Below are positions 33,654 to 45,300 of a stretch of DNA of 64,000 nt, in pieces. The notes beneath the pieces were generated by a model. That model had not been told where the DNA came from and did not search any database. It worked only from the letters and a program-made list of their open reading frames with translations. This stretch comes from Adiantum capillus-veneris (Eukaryota; Streptophyta; Polypodiopsida; Polypodiales; Pteridaceae), in assembly GCA_014529385.2 (NCBI GenBank), contig CM043946.1, positions 16,635,077 to 16,699,076 on the forward strand, read 5' to 3'. Within the stretch, counting starts at the first letter, position 1, and every line of letters begins with the position of its first letter. A program made the position numbers and the translations under genes.

Positions 33654-34089
33654 TTCTCATGCTTTCGTTATAGATCAGCCCACAAATCAGTCCATTGAAA
33701 TGAGTAATACTATGTCATCCCGAATTGACATGCACGCAGCACTACTAGCAGCTTTCTTGAGAACTACGATGCTCATCGAGGTTGCTCCAATTATTCCTAG
33801 AAGCACTACTATGTTCTATTAGGAACTCAGATAGGTTCACAAAGTAAATAGATAGTGTTTGTTGTGCATTAATTTGATACAGAGAAGTTAAAAGTATCCA
33901 TATGATTTTTTGACTTCAAAGTTTCCTTTCTCTATCTTCAAGAGGACTTTCATGCATCGAGCTCTCAAGAACGTGCATTATTTCTAATACGACATGCATT
34001 AATTTGGTGATGTATGACTTATGAAAACCGTCATCAATCTTTATCAAACCTTTGGTGAGGGACAAATTGGCTTCAAAGCTTGATGGTAC

Positions 34090-34935
34090 TTTGAGATGAC
34101 TTTGAAAGTTAACAAGTTTATTGGGAGCAGCTTTTATATTTGGCAAGTGAAGATTAAAGGTTATTTTATAAGAAATAATTTATGGAGTGTTGTAAAGCCT
34201 ATCGAAATAGATGAGATCAGAGTGTCTATAATTGTTACTTGAGCTATGTATGTGGAACAACAACAGAAAGATAAGCAAGCCATTGGTATTATATATCTTA
34301 ACTACTTTGGATGATAATTTCCTTCATTGTTTAGACGATGTTTAGTCTGCATCTACTGCATGGACAACATTGGAGACAATTTTTAGTCCAATAGCAAAGC
34401 ATTCAAAGTGAGTTGAAAATGGATTGTATTCTCTTCTTATGCATGCTGATGGAACTATTTCAAGTTTGGTAAATTTATTATTTGAAAAGCTTAAATCCAC
34501 AGTTGCTATACAAGTTCAAGTTCCTATTCTCAATGAGGATCTTATTATTGTTATGTTAAAGAGTTTTTTCACTTTATTTGATCAAATCATTGTGCAATTT
34601 AAAAGGAAAAAGATCTCATTTCGACTCTTGAAAGTGCATTCAATTCTTTATAAGAAGAAGTGCCAATTCAAACTAGAACTTCACAGTTAGAAGAATAGAT
34701 TTACTCTCTTGTATTATGTTTAATAGAATACAAGGCGACCAAGTTTTACAAGAAATAACGTCAAAGACAATAATGAAAAACATATGATTAAGTGTTTAAT
34801 TTGTAGTTCTACTAATCATGTTTTGAATAGCTATTTCTACAAGAACAAACACAAATCAAATTGCGTATCTAACGAAGATGGTGAGCCAGAAGCTTCTACA
34901 ACTGGAGTAGAGGATGTTGATGCAGAGTTATGAAA
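34090..34935 (+). pseudogene. Copia-type gag remnant of the gag-only element
   Basis: Interrupted frames give W-Q-V-K-I-K-G-Y-F-I-R-N-N-L-W-S-V-V-K-P-I-E (about 34140-34205), the W-K-x-K-M-x-x-x-L-x-x-x-x-L-W pattern of copia gag. Near 34790-34850 a C-L-I-C-S-S-T-N-H-V-L-N-S-Y stretch resembles a zinc knuckle with its last Cys lost. A stop follows at about 34933. Nothing of protease or RT lies between here and the 3' LTR at 35207. Confidence 0.6.
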
Positions 34936-35206
34936 TTTATAATTTTTATATTGATTATTTTTGCACAATAGAATTGTAAAAAGGGTTAGACATGGACTCA
35001 ATGGGAGTGAAGACTCCCTTCATGACATATTGATTACACATGTATCCATACATAAGCTAAAACCTTCTCTAATGCATAATCTCCAAAGCCTAGATAAGCC
35101 TTCACAAATCTTGAAGAGCCTGCAATATACCTAAAACTTGTGGAAGCCATTAAAAGTGGATATGAAGCCACTAAATCAAAAGTGGATTGCACTTGGTAGG
35201 GGGGAT

Positions 35207-35449
35207 TGTTGGAATAAACCAAGGTATTATCCACTACCTATGGAGATCACCCCTTAAAACATGCAAAATAGGAACCATTAGTTTAAACCTAGATTTTCTT
35301 TTGCGTGAAGCTATTAGCTTCCCTCTATATGTAAGTGTGTTGAGTTAATAAAATCTCTCTCTCGCTTATTTTGATTTGTTGAGCTCTCTTTCTTCTCTAC
35401 TCGTGCTTCTTCTCACATCCCTCTACATGAGACCTTAAGGGACACAACA
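35207..35449 (+). repeat. 3' LTR of the gag-only element
   Basis: 243 bp, TG...CA, preceded by the purine tract TAGGGGGGA (about 35197-35205). Pair of 23927-24196. Confidence 0.85.
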
Positions 35450-35965
35450 TAACCTTCAAGACCTTGGTTGTATGCACTACCAAAGTCCCAAACCCGATAG
35501 CTGAAGTTTTAACTAGAGACTTTGTTTTTTGGAATCACCTTGAACAAGTTGTCCATTTGCATGTTTGTTAGAGGTGTTGGTAGGAGTCAAACTTCATATG
35601 AATGGCCCAATCAAAACTTTGATTTTGATGTACATGAAAATTAGTTTTGGTCTCTCTAGTTGATGGATTGATTGGCCTTTAGCCACCTTATGTTTCTAGA
35701 AGGCTGGAAAAATGAGTATTATACCCTTAGAATTTGGGCTTTCTTTGAATGAAAAAATCTCTATCATGGAACCAAACCTAACAACCCAATTTGAATAAAA
35801 TGCTTTGCAATTATGTTCAAAGTAGAGTGATTCTCACATTATCAAGTGAAGACTATTCTTTGGGTGAGCTATCTCAACTTTATCAAGATTTGTTTGTGCA
35901 AGCTTTGCAATATGTAAATATATAAATTGATATGTATGGACTTACATAGTCAAAAAAGAAGCATC

Positions 35966-35991
35966 ATTTGCTTCCTTGGAAGGAAGCAAAT
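35966..35991. repeat. 26-bp palindrome
   Basis: ATTTGCTTCCTT and its exact inverse complement are separated by two bases. Can form a short hairpin; no role known. Confidence 0.8.
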
Positions 35992-38100
35992 AATGGCAAT
36001 GATTATATAAGCAATTGTGCAGGGAAACCATTTATCCCAAACATACACAAATCCCCTTAAGCCAATCCTCAAGTGAGAATTTTGCGAGTTAAACTAAAAT
36101 TTTGGCTATAATTACACTATTTTCTTGCAAAATCCACATGGAATTTTTTATTTTCACCCTCTTCTCAGCCGCCTGTCTTGAATTTCTAAGTAGACCAAGG
36201 CTAAGTTGAGACACACTCTTCCCAAACACTGGATATAAGGCTATGAAGACCTTACCAAAATTGTTTGCCTCCTCAAAAAAATGAGGGGACATCCTCAAAA
36301 CCGTTGTCGTATGCAAGGGAAGCAATGCCCCCACATGGCTATGCATTGTGCCAATTGTGCTATGAAGAATTTTACTTTGTATCAAGAGTGTCCTTGAAGT
36401 TAGCAAATGAAGACATAGCAACATTGAAGCTTGTTGAGACTTTGCCATCACATAGCTGATTAGAGTCTAAGCTACAAAAAGGCTAGCAACATATGAATAT
36501 ACATACCAAGTGAAACAAATGATGAAATCACGAGGCATGCCACTAGTAGTACTGTTGGAGTGCGTTATAAGGCACATTGATAAGATGTAAGCACAAAAAG
36601 TGTAAGAATTTTGTAGCTAGCATCACCACCCAAACACAAGGAGCAATATGAGACATTATGACTTTGGTGCCAAAAAAGGCATGAGCAAGGCTTATGCAAA
36701 GTAGTAAGTGGTTACTCACTACATTTATAAAACAATTGGCTAACGTCAAAATGGGCAAGGCTTAAAAAGGAGTCAATAAATGCACCTTTTACACAACACT
36801 TAATCTTACATCATAAATACCGCAATTTCCCTAAGGAGCATTTAAAGACCATTTTAAATTCAATAAACAAAAGAAGCTTATAAGCATTAAAAAAAGTCTT
36901 CAAGGCTAAAAGAAAGCGAACCATGATCTCAAAACCAATCACGACAAGTGAAAAGGATGCAACTTTTTATGAAGCAAACCCACTAACGAGCATTGCTCAT
37001 CATAAAGCATGCACCCATAAATAGGGCCTCTAACTAGAAGTGTGTCTTGTTGTGATTGCAATACCAATTGAGAGCTGCTAGGAAGACTAGCTAAGGAGAG
37101 ATCTTGTTTTGCTTTCCTAAGCAAACACAAATTTAATCAATTCTTTTTGCTATTTTCTTTCTTCAATTCAACCAATATAATATTTCCAAGTGGCATCATT
37201 CTCCTTGCATATATCCATAAAACGATGTGGGGATAAAAATGTAATAACATGGCTTTGGCCACTGTTTTGCTTTTTGGCCCTCATCATTTGATAAACAATC
37301 TCCAAGCTATGATGGGCAAGACTTACAAAACCCATCTTGAATGAAGCCAATAACAATCTTTATTTTGAGAGTTCGAGGACAAGATTAGTTTCTTGGATAT
37401 GTAGAGGCCCTTGTATCGTCCTTATCACCAAACAAATAATTCAACAACCTTTGATGTGATGGGGATGTGATTAATTTTATCTTTGAAGTTGTCAATATAA
37501 ACATGGTCATGCATGCAATAAGGAAAAATTTGACTAAAGGGACACAATTATGGAACTTGATTTTCTTCCAATGATTTTGATTTGTGAAATTGGTATGAAT
37601 AGGAAGAGATATGGAATGACCTCAATCCCTTGCAATCTCAAGACAAGGTGCAAATGCAATGGTCTTATCTTTTCTCTAAATGAGCACAATGATCAAGAAC
37701 AGTGTTGTAATAAATGGTATACCGTATGAAGGAAAGCATCAATGCCATGATCTGCTTCAACAAGCTAAGATGTGGGTAGCAAAGCTAGGCCATTGCCACC
37801 AAAATGTTTTACCCACAAGGGGCTTGTACAAGTTATCATGGTTCCAGGGAGCTCTTTGTTAAAAGGATCTCCCATAGCCTCGCAATCCTAAAAGAATTTC
37901 TAGCTATGTTTCCATCAAGAAAGAATAGAGCAGAACACGTGATAGATGTGTAGAGGTACAAAAATGTGGCAAGTGGGATAGAAATATTAAAGCCTCCATA
38001 GTGATGATATGGTAGAAAAGTGGAAGCAGATAAATGAAGTGAGTAGAAAAAGGGACATTGCAACTCAAAAAAAGAGAGGCTCCAATTCATGTAGGAGAGT

Positions 38101-38270
38101 TGTTGTTGCAAGACGAAGGAGGACATGGCCATCCACCTAGGATGAAGGAGGGCATTCCCCATGAACCAGATTGCTGCCCATGGCACTGTTGTTGGACAAA
38201 GGAGGGTAGGGCCATTTGCCTAGGACGAAGGAGGGCATGCCCCATGAAGCGGATTGTTGTTCATGGAAGA
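38101..38270. repeat. Imperfect tandem repeat, about 85-bp unit, two copies
   Basis: Both units share the phrases TGTTGTTG, GACRAAGGAGG, GGCCAT, CCTAGGAYGAAGGAGGGCAT and CCCCATGAA. Copies begin at 38101 and 38187. Confidence 0.75.
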
Positions 38271-38915
38271 GATCTCCTGCTTGCACATGCTGACGAGTTG
38301 TGCGGAGATAGCACCGTTGAGGTCATTGGAACTATGATTCCGTTTTTACAAGGCTTGCATGCCTCGAAGGAAGTGGTAATGAAGCTAGTGTATGTACATT
38401 GCAATCATGTTTCAAATCTTTCTTCCTAATAATTTGGATCGACAAGCCAATCCATGATGACACTCAAGTTTTGGATCTTTTGCCATTGGAATTAAAGAAG
38501 TTTTGAATTTAAGCTAACAAGTGATGAACTCACAAGCCCCAAAGTTCATGGATTCTTAAGATATTCTCAATGCGTAATAAATATTCACTACCTCTATTCA
38601 CCAATAAAATAGTAGTATAACCTGTGCATTTTTTGAAAAATAACCTCTCCTTTTTCATTAGCAAAAAGGGGAGGCATCACTAAGGCCTTACCCCTTTGGG
38701 GCATACCAAAAAGGTGAGAGAAATTTAGAAAGCTTCTTAAATCAAGATAAAGGTTTAATGCTGGTGTCTCTTGTAGCTATTTCCTTGATGTTGCTCATAA
38801 CAATCGATGTACTCGCTAGAAGAACATGAGAATAACACTGTTGAACCTATGTAGAGAACTCATATCATCAAACATGGCAACAATTTACAGTACAATAATT
38901 TGAAATATCCAACTT

Positions 38916-38937
38916 GGGGGGGGGGGGGGGGGGGGGG

Positions 38938-38970
<33 letters not shown>
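38916..38970. repeat. G23 run followed by (AG)n
   Basis: 23 consecutive G (38916-38938), then an AG microsatellite with one interruption. Confidence 0.95.
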
Positions 38971-39518
38971 CAAAAGCGCTCGTAAGAATACCTTTCAACC
39001 TTGTTTTTGGCCTACATAAAGCCTTTGTAAAGCATTAAACTCTTGGGAGCAATTGTGGATTTTTGGATAAAGCTTGTTAATTAGTGCCATGGCAAGTTAA
39101 TGATGGCAAACTTAATTTCTTCATATTTATTATATGAGAGGCATTAAATAGTATGTACGGCACTGTGAGATGTGAGAGGTAGTTCACAATTCGTTCTCCC
39201 ATTTATGCAAAGAGGAGCATTGAGCAGTGGGCCAGATATTTCTCATCCTCTTATCCGTGCTTCTTGAATTTGAAAGACTTAGGAAGGTGCCACAGGGTTC
39301 GATCTTGCGTTGTTCTCAAATTTTGCATTGCACATTGCAGTCCCCCGCGGGGCCACAACAGAACAGGCAGCTCTCATAGTCTACTCATCAGTACTGCTTA
39401 GAGAAGGGGCCAAACAGTAGGACGGACACTGTTCAGACTCCGCTTGCTAAAGAGTGCCAGAGTCCAGACTCTGAAAGCTACTCCTTGTTAGTGCCTGGCT
39501 CCCGAGTTGGTTGGCAGC

Positions 39519-39603
39519 ATGACCTCTGTCAAGTCTTTGTACATTTACCCTATCAAGGCCTGCAGAGGAATATCTGTGGATGTTGCTTATCTCAGTCCTA
39601 CAG
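39519..39603 (+). CDS. MOSC gene exon 1
   Basis: Starts at ATG 39519 and encodes residues 1-28 plus one base ([20 protein letters not shown] then DVAYLSPT). [13 protein letters not shown] is the hallmark first strand of the MOSC N-terminal domain. It ends ACA-G before donor GTAAAC (39604). The short N-terminus has no obvious transit peptide. Confidence 0.85.
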
Positions 39604-39627
39604 GTAAACCCTCCAAAACCCAACTCA

Positions 39628-39632
<5 letters not shown>

Positions 39633-39677
<45 letters not shown>

Positions 39678-39712
39678 AGCAATGCACCTTGAGGGGGGGG
39701 GGGGGGGGGGGA

Positions 39713-39763
<51 letters not shown>
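39633..39763. repeat. C35-A11 ... G19-(AC)n low-complexity cluster
   Basis: 35 C (39633-39667), 11 A (39668-39678), a 14-bp spacer, 19 G (39693-39711), then an AC microsatellite to 39763. The C and G runs are complementary. It begins 29 bp after the splice donor of exon 1. Runs of this kind are also prone to assembly error. Confidence 0.9.
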
Positions 39764-39765
<2 letters not shown>

Positions 39766-39915
39766 GTAGTTAACATTGGTACTATACTTCAAGTGGGAGA
39801 CAAAATCGCCCAACTTGATAAAGTAATGGCTGGTGAATTGGTGGAATTCGAAGTCGGTATAGTTGGCATTGCTTCGCATTCTGAGTTCGATAATGTTGAG
39901 GCTGTGTTGACAGGT
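39766..39915 (+). pseudogene. atpA: Plastid atpA fragment (nuclear copy)
   Basis: Fifty codons in one frame carry the blocks [35 protein letters not shown] and [10 protein letters not shown]. They match, block for block, the N-terminal part of the chloroplast ATP synthase alpha subunit (the VGDGIA...[25 protein letters not shown] region), and are less like the mitochondrial version. Three codons are missing after I-A and several residues changed. No start, P-loop or remaining gene is present. It is best read as a decayed nuclear insertion of plastid DNA (NUPT) inside intron 1. Confidence 0.75.
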
Positions 39916-40331
39916 CACACACACACATTTTTTGAATGCTTTATAGCTTTATACCCATTAGCTTGTTAGTGGAGATGCTTAGTCTAGTTATGCTGCTGAT
40001 GGTTATATGTCCCGTGGATGACTACCATGAGTCTATAACTTGCACTTTTTTTTTACAGCTGAATTTGGTATTTTCCTGGATTCAGCCTTCGAAGTGCAGA
40101 AATAATCATGCCCTAAGGATGGTAAAGACAATAGCACCCAAGAGGTGTTGGACAGAAACGGTAGATAGACACAAACGAGTAAAACCATTCAAGATAAAGG
40201 GATCTCTTCGGAGGGAAGGGAAAACTGTAATATATGTTGTACACATATGCAAAATGAGGCAAAAGGCTCTCAGTGACACTTATGGAACTTAATGTACTTT
40301 GTTGAATCCAAATAGTTCATAGCACCGAGGC

Positions 40332-40661
40332 ATGGATAGCTCACCCAACATGCAAATACCTGACAAGAAACATGTTGAAGCCAAGGTTGAAAGGACTTAC
40401 AAAATCATAGGAAATTCTCCTCAGGACTCAGGAGCTAAGTGTAAAACACAAGAAGCGGCTGCAACACCACTGGAGGTTGAACCCAAGCCAAGCATCATCT
40501 CCATGCAAACACCCTTCTTTGAGGGATGGATGACTCTTCAACAACCTAGAGAGACATTTCACCACCAAAAGATAGGTTTATCCAAGATTGAAAGAGTTCT
40601 CCCATATATCAGCAATTCATGGTTCCAGCTCCATGTTAGTATAAATGCTTTTTCATTATAA
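40332..40661 (+). other. Open frame of unknown nature in intron 1
   Basis: A 109-codon frame (starting MDSSPNMQIPDKKHVEAKVE), hydrophilic, ending just before AT-rich sequence. No known motif recognised. It lies in the host gene's sense orientation within intron 1. It could be chance or an exon-like remnant of another sequence; I do not claim a gene. Confidence 0.2.
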
Positions 40662-40877
40662 TTGTGCAAATGAGAGGCATATATACTTATCTTATCTTTT
40701 GCTGCTTTCTCATCTTAGGGATAGAGAAGCTATTATTCAATCAACATGAGATTGCACACCCAATCTTTTGAGGAATCCTCTGTTGAAAAATCAAGAACAC
40801 TATTATCATAATCAGCCGCATTGTTCACAATCTGGTTGTTTTTCAGAGACAAAAAGATCCCTTTTTGGCTCTCTAAA

Positions 40878-40925
40878 AGCTAATCATATTGGAGAGAGAC
40901 AAATCTCTCTCCAATATGATTAGCT
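40878..40925. repeat. 21-bp perfect inverted repeat with 6-base loop
   Basis: Arm 40878-40898 is the exact inverse complement of 40905-40925, with loop ACAAAT. A strong hairpin in RNA from either strand. Located 83 bp before the chromovirus insertion. Confidence 0.9.
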
Positions 40926-41008
40926 ATCATAGGATTCACTAATAGTTCTAATTAGCTTCTTTTCAATGCGGATAGGTTTGTTTACTTGCTGTAAGGTTAC
41001 GCATAGCC

Positions 41009-42318
41009 TGTCACAAAATGGGAGCGTACACGAGCACTTAGAAATCTGAAAAATAAAATACTTTGCAAAGGTGAGAGAAGGGAGAAGATCGACACAGTAT
41101 TGGGGACCAGAAGATGGGCTGGTCCCCCCCCTGTCAAAAGTATTCTTTATTCAGGGAGAATTCTTATACAAGCACGAGAACTCGAGGAAACCTCTCCGTT
41201 CTGTAATCTTAGATCCGAAGGTCGTGCTTTCCCGTAAAGGGCTTGGGCACAAGGCCGTTCCTTCCCGTGAGGGACTTAGGCGCGAAGCCGTACTTTCCCG
41301 TAAGGGACTTAGGCGTGAAGCCGTACTTCCCGTGAAGGGCTTTCCCGTAAGACGGGAGGTTCCTGCAAAACAAACCACACAAAGCAATAATTCTCAATGC
41401 GTATCAACACCTTATACTTGTCGCTCCTTGCTCAAAAAAGCGACCCTCGTACTTAGTCGTCACACAAACACTTGCAATTTCCGTCGCCAACACTTGCTCC
41501 AGAATCCCAGCGCTGGCTTCTTCTGCTGCTTCCGGCGTGTCTAGAACTGGAACGCTTGCTGCCCTTTTATAGGCCCTTGCACCCGGCGGGAATAGAAGTC
41601 GAAAAAGCAGAACCTTGGCGCCCCTAGAGAGAGGAGAGAGAGGGATCGTTGAATGTGGCGCTTTCTAGAGAGAGGAGAGAGAGAGCTTGCTGTTTTCAGC
41701 CCCTCCCTACAGTTTGCGTAGGTTTTTTACGTAAGCTTTTTGGGGATGCTTTATTTTATTAATAAAAGGACTGGTCACTTAAAAGTGACCGGCCACTTTA
41801 TAAAATAAAGTGTGAACCTGTTCAAACTTTAAAAACTCACTCAGTTAGTGAAAATAATGCTACACGAACACATTCCAGGCGTCCCCGGGTGCAGAACACG
41901 GCACAGATGCAGTGCAGACACAGACTCCTCGCAGGAAAGCATCTGCCCTCCTGCGAATGTTCCTGCTTTTTGTAAAAAACTTCATTGAACCCATCTTTAT
42001 TCTTGTGCTTGCGTTCTTACGCGTATTTTCTTACTCAGTTCGTATTTCCTCCTTAGCCTACGGAATGCCCCCTTATTGATGCACCCGTCACCCATCATGT
42101 GACGCATCAGGGGCACTCGTAACCCGGCCCTTTCCACCGAACTTACGGAAACTCCTTTGCGATGTTTACCGTCACCCATCAAGTGACACATCAGAGTTGT
42201 CCGTTCTTGATGGCACTTCTTATAGCTACAATCTTTTAACAGTTCTTAGTGTACACAATAAAATATCCTAAAAAAGAAATTAATCATTAAAAGAAAAAGA
42301 ATAGTTCAATTAGCAACA
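41009..42318 (-). repeat. 3' LTR of the chromovirus
   Basis: 1310 bp, TG...CA. It contains a tandem array (41226-41358; unit about 33 bp, core CCCGTAAGGGACTTAGGCG) that yields spurious repetitive protein frames on both strands, and direct GTCACCCATCA phrases (42087-42097 and 42171-42181). Confidence 0.95.
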
Positions 42319-42331
42319 TCCCTCTGGCTTC
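42319..42331 (-). promoter_or_regulatory. Polypurine tract of the chromovirus
   Basis: On the minus strand AAGCCAGAGGGA directly precedes the TGTTGCTAATTG start of the 3' LTR. Confidence 0.7.
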
Positions 42332-42339
42332 TAAACAGT

Positions 42340-45300
42340 TGACCTCAACTGTAGCGCTTGGACATATACCTCCAGTATCTCGGGATAAGCTGCTAATTCC
42401 TCCTGCGTCATCCACTGAGCATCTAGATTCGATTAGTTCTTAAACTTAACCAAATACTTCCGTGTTATTTTTCCGGACTTGAGGGGCCGCTCCTGATGAC
42501 TTACTATCTGCTCCGGTTGGAGTATTTCTTCTGTTTCCTCAACCTCAGGAGGTTCCTCAGTACTAGGCTGACTCGGAGAGGCGGTCCCACATATGGCCGG
42601 AGTAAACTGACATGGAAAGCATTATGGATCCTCCAATTAGGCGGTAGCTCTAATCGGAAGGTGACATCATTCACTTGCTTAGTGATCTTAAACGGCCCAT
42701 AATAACGGGTAGAAAGTTTTACCACCTTCCCCTTATGAGACGCTTGTTTCTTAAGTCTTGCCTTCTCAAACTTGAGTAAGACTAACTGTCCGACTGGTAA
42801 GTCTAGATTCCTCCTGTGCTTGTCTGTAGCTTTCTTATGCTTTTCCTGAGAGCGTAGAATAGCTCTCCTAACTTGCCCGTAGGCTGTGTCCAAATCCCGG
42901 ACAAATTCATCTGCTGCAAAGATCTTATCCTTGGTTAAAAGGATCGGTTGAAGCAAAGGCTTACCATAGAGAATCTCAAAAGGTGCTTTCCCCGTTGATG
43001 AGTGTATGGTATTGTTATACGCATACTCGACAAGGGGCAAATATTTCTCCCAGTCAGATTGCCGGTCTGACACATAAGATTTTAACATATCCAATACTGT
43101 GGAATTGGCTATCTCACTTTGCCCGTCTGTTTGAGGATGGTAGGCAGATGAAAAATTCAACTTCGTACCAAGATTATCCAGCAAGGCACGCCAAAAATTT
43201 CCTGTCATGCGAGGATCTCGATCACTCACAATAGACTTAGGCATTCCATGATGCTTAAGGATCTGTGCCAGGAAGACCCTAGCCATATGATCAACTTTGA
43301 TCGTTTTCTTGACTGGTATAAAGTGTGCTTGCTTGCTAAACCTGTCCACAATGGTCCAAATCGCGTCATTTCCAGTCTGAGTTCTAGGGAGGTCCATGAT
43401 GAAGTCCATGGCAATACTTTCCCAAGGTTCATTAGGCACAGGCAAAGGTTGTAGGAACCCAGGCGTCTTATGCCGATCATACTTCACTTTTTGGCAAACC
43501 AAGCATTCCCTGACATACTTATCAATGTCTGCTTTAAGGCTAGGCCAAAAGAAATATCTTTCCATTGCTAAGGTTGTAGGGAGAATACCCCGATGACCCG
43601 CATAAGGCGAAGCGTGTGCTTCATCCATGATCTTCCTTCTTAATGGTTCCGCCACACATATGGCCTGATGGTGGTAGAGATAACCGTCCCGAATGGAATA
43701 GGGAAACTCATTCTCTCCACGATGTAGCTTTCCCCAAATGGCGGAGAAATCTGGATCATTCGGATACAAATCTGGTAGTGCTTCTAATTCTCGGTGATAC
43801 ACCGAAGTGATAGCGTTCACCCTTGGCCGCCTAGTCAATGCGTCTGCGACCACATTCTTACTCCCAGCTGTGTGAAGGATCTGGAAGTGAAACATAGACA
43901 AAAAGTTTGCCCATCTCATCTGCTTCTCAGATAGTTTCCTTTGCGTAAGGAAATACCGCAAACTCTGGTGATCAGTCTTGATCACAAAATCCGCTCCTAG
44001 AAGATAGTGCTTCCAATTGGATAAGGCGTGAATCACAGTCGTGAGTTCCTTTTCGTTGATTGATGCATGCAACTCTGCATCCTTAAGCCGTCTGCTTTCG
44101 TAGGCCACTGCATGGCCTTCTTGGTTGAACACTGCCCCGATGCAATTGCCTGAAGCATCGCAGGGAACCTCAAATGGTTTTCTTAAGTCAGGCACTATCA
44201 AAATAGGTCCATGGCTTAGCAAGTACTTGAGCCGATCAAAAGCTCCTTGTTTTCTCGATCCCCATCTGAAAGGAATCTTCTTCTTTGTCAAGTCATGAAG
44301 TGGTCCTGTTACATGAGCAAATCCTCGGACAAACATTCGATAATACGAACATAATCCCAGGAAGCTACGTACATCATGTACCGTAGTGGGAATAGGCCAA
44401 TCTTCTACCACTCGGATCTTGGCAGGATCCATACTCACTTGATTATGAGAGACTATATGGCCGAGATAGTGTATCTCTGAGAGAAAGAACTCGCTCTTCT
44501 TTGCATTCACATGCAACTCATGCTTCCGCAATTCTTGAAACACTAGGTCCAAGTGCTTTCGATGTTCCTCTTCTGACTTAGAGAAGATGAGTATGTTGTC
44601 AAAGAATACTCCCGTAAAAGCTCGATACGGGCTGAAAATGCGGTCCATCATGCGATTGAACGTCGCAGGAGCATTGGTCAAGCCGAAAGGCATTACCAAA
44701 AATTCATACAGTCCAAAGGTTGTGCGGGAAGCAGTCTTATGGACATCCTCAGGGGCGATCTGTATCTGATGATACCTACTCTTTAAGTCTATGCGACTAA
44801 AGACACTTGCACCCTGCAACTTATCAAGTATATCATCAATCCGAGGGATCGGAAAGCGATTCTTGACCGTGATCTTGTTTAAAGACCTATAGTCTATGCA
44901 CATTCGAAACGTGCCATCTTTCTTCTGCACCAGTAGAACTGGAGAGCAGTAGGGTGAAGCACTTAGCCGTACTAACCCTTTCTCTAGAAGCTCGTTGACT
45001 TGCTTCAAAATTTCCTCTTGCTGAGCAAGACTCACCTGATAAGGGGGTTGATTGGGAGGCGAGCTACCCGGTATGAGATCTATGCGGTGATCTTCCGGAC
45101 GTATCGGAGGTAGTTCATAAGGGAGTGTTTCCGTGAAACAATCTTTGTACTTGTTAATAAATTGAAAACGTTTAATGTCCAGACTAGAGAGTGAATCCCC
45201 ACTAGTTTTATCCTTCTCACTTGCAAAAATCAAGCAAGCAGAAACACACTTCATTTCTTTCTTAATGGAGATATGGCTTACAATTGGGAATTGCCAATCT

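Larger units (their letters stand above)
23927..35449 (+). mobile_element. Gag-only copia-like LTR element (outer shell of the nest)
   Basis: LTRs 23927-24196 and 35207-35449 share the phrases ATTATCCAC, TGCAAAATAGG and GACCTTAAGG-like ends. They are flanked by TAGCC (23922-23926) and TAACC (35450-35454), a 5-bp duplication with one change. An initiator-tRNA-Met-like primer site (TTGATATCAAAG) follows the 5' LTR. Without the nested element (24225-33658) the internal region is only about 1.6 kb and contains a gag remnant but no protease, integrase or RT. This fits a non-autonomous element relying on enzymes in trans. Confidence 0.8.
35455..39510. other. Intergenic stretch without recognisable genes
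   Basis: AT-rich, with many short frames but no family motif on either strand. Visible structure: a 26-bp palindrome at 35966-35991, an imperfect tandem repeat at 38101-38270 (period about 83-86 bp) and a G23-(AG)n run at 38916-38970. The last few hundred bases (39200-39518) are less AT-rich and presumably hold the promoter and leader of the MOSC gene; no clear TATA box was found. Confidence 0.5.

Noticed and set aside
36089-36758. Minus-strand hydrophobic frames in the intergenic region
   Set aside because: No family motif, no neighbouring retroelement structure; length is expected by chance in this composition.
38101-38270. CRISPR-like or satellite array
   Set aside because: Only two diverged direct units without regular spacers; the DNA is plant nuclear.
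38058-38429. 123-residue frame upstream of the MOSC gene
   Set aside because: Mostly over the 85-bp tandem repeat; no motif, no splice or promoter context.
39447-39969. Frames with poly-Pro, poly-Gly and Thr-His or Cys-Val repeats
   Set aside because: Products of the C, G and CA runs. Only the atpA-like segment within one of them has real homology.
41071-41544. Repetitive Arg/Lys-Gly-Leu protein frames in the LTR
   Set aside because: They are translations of the 33-bp tandem array in the LTR, appear in both LTR copies and in several frames, and have no coding context.
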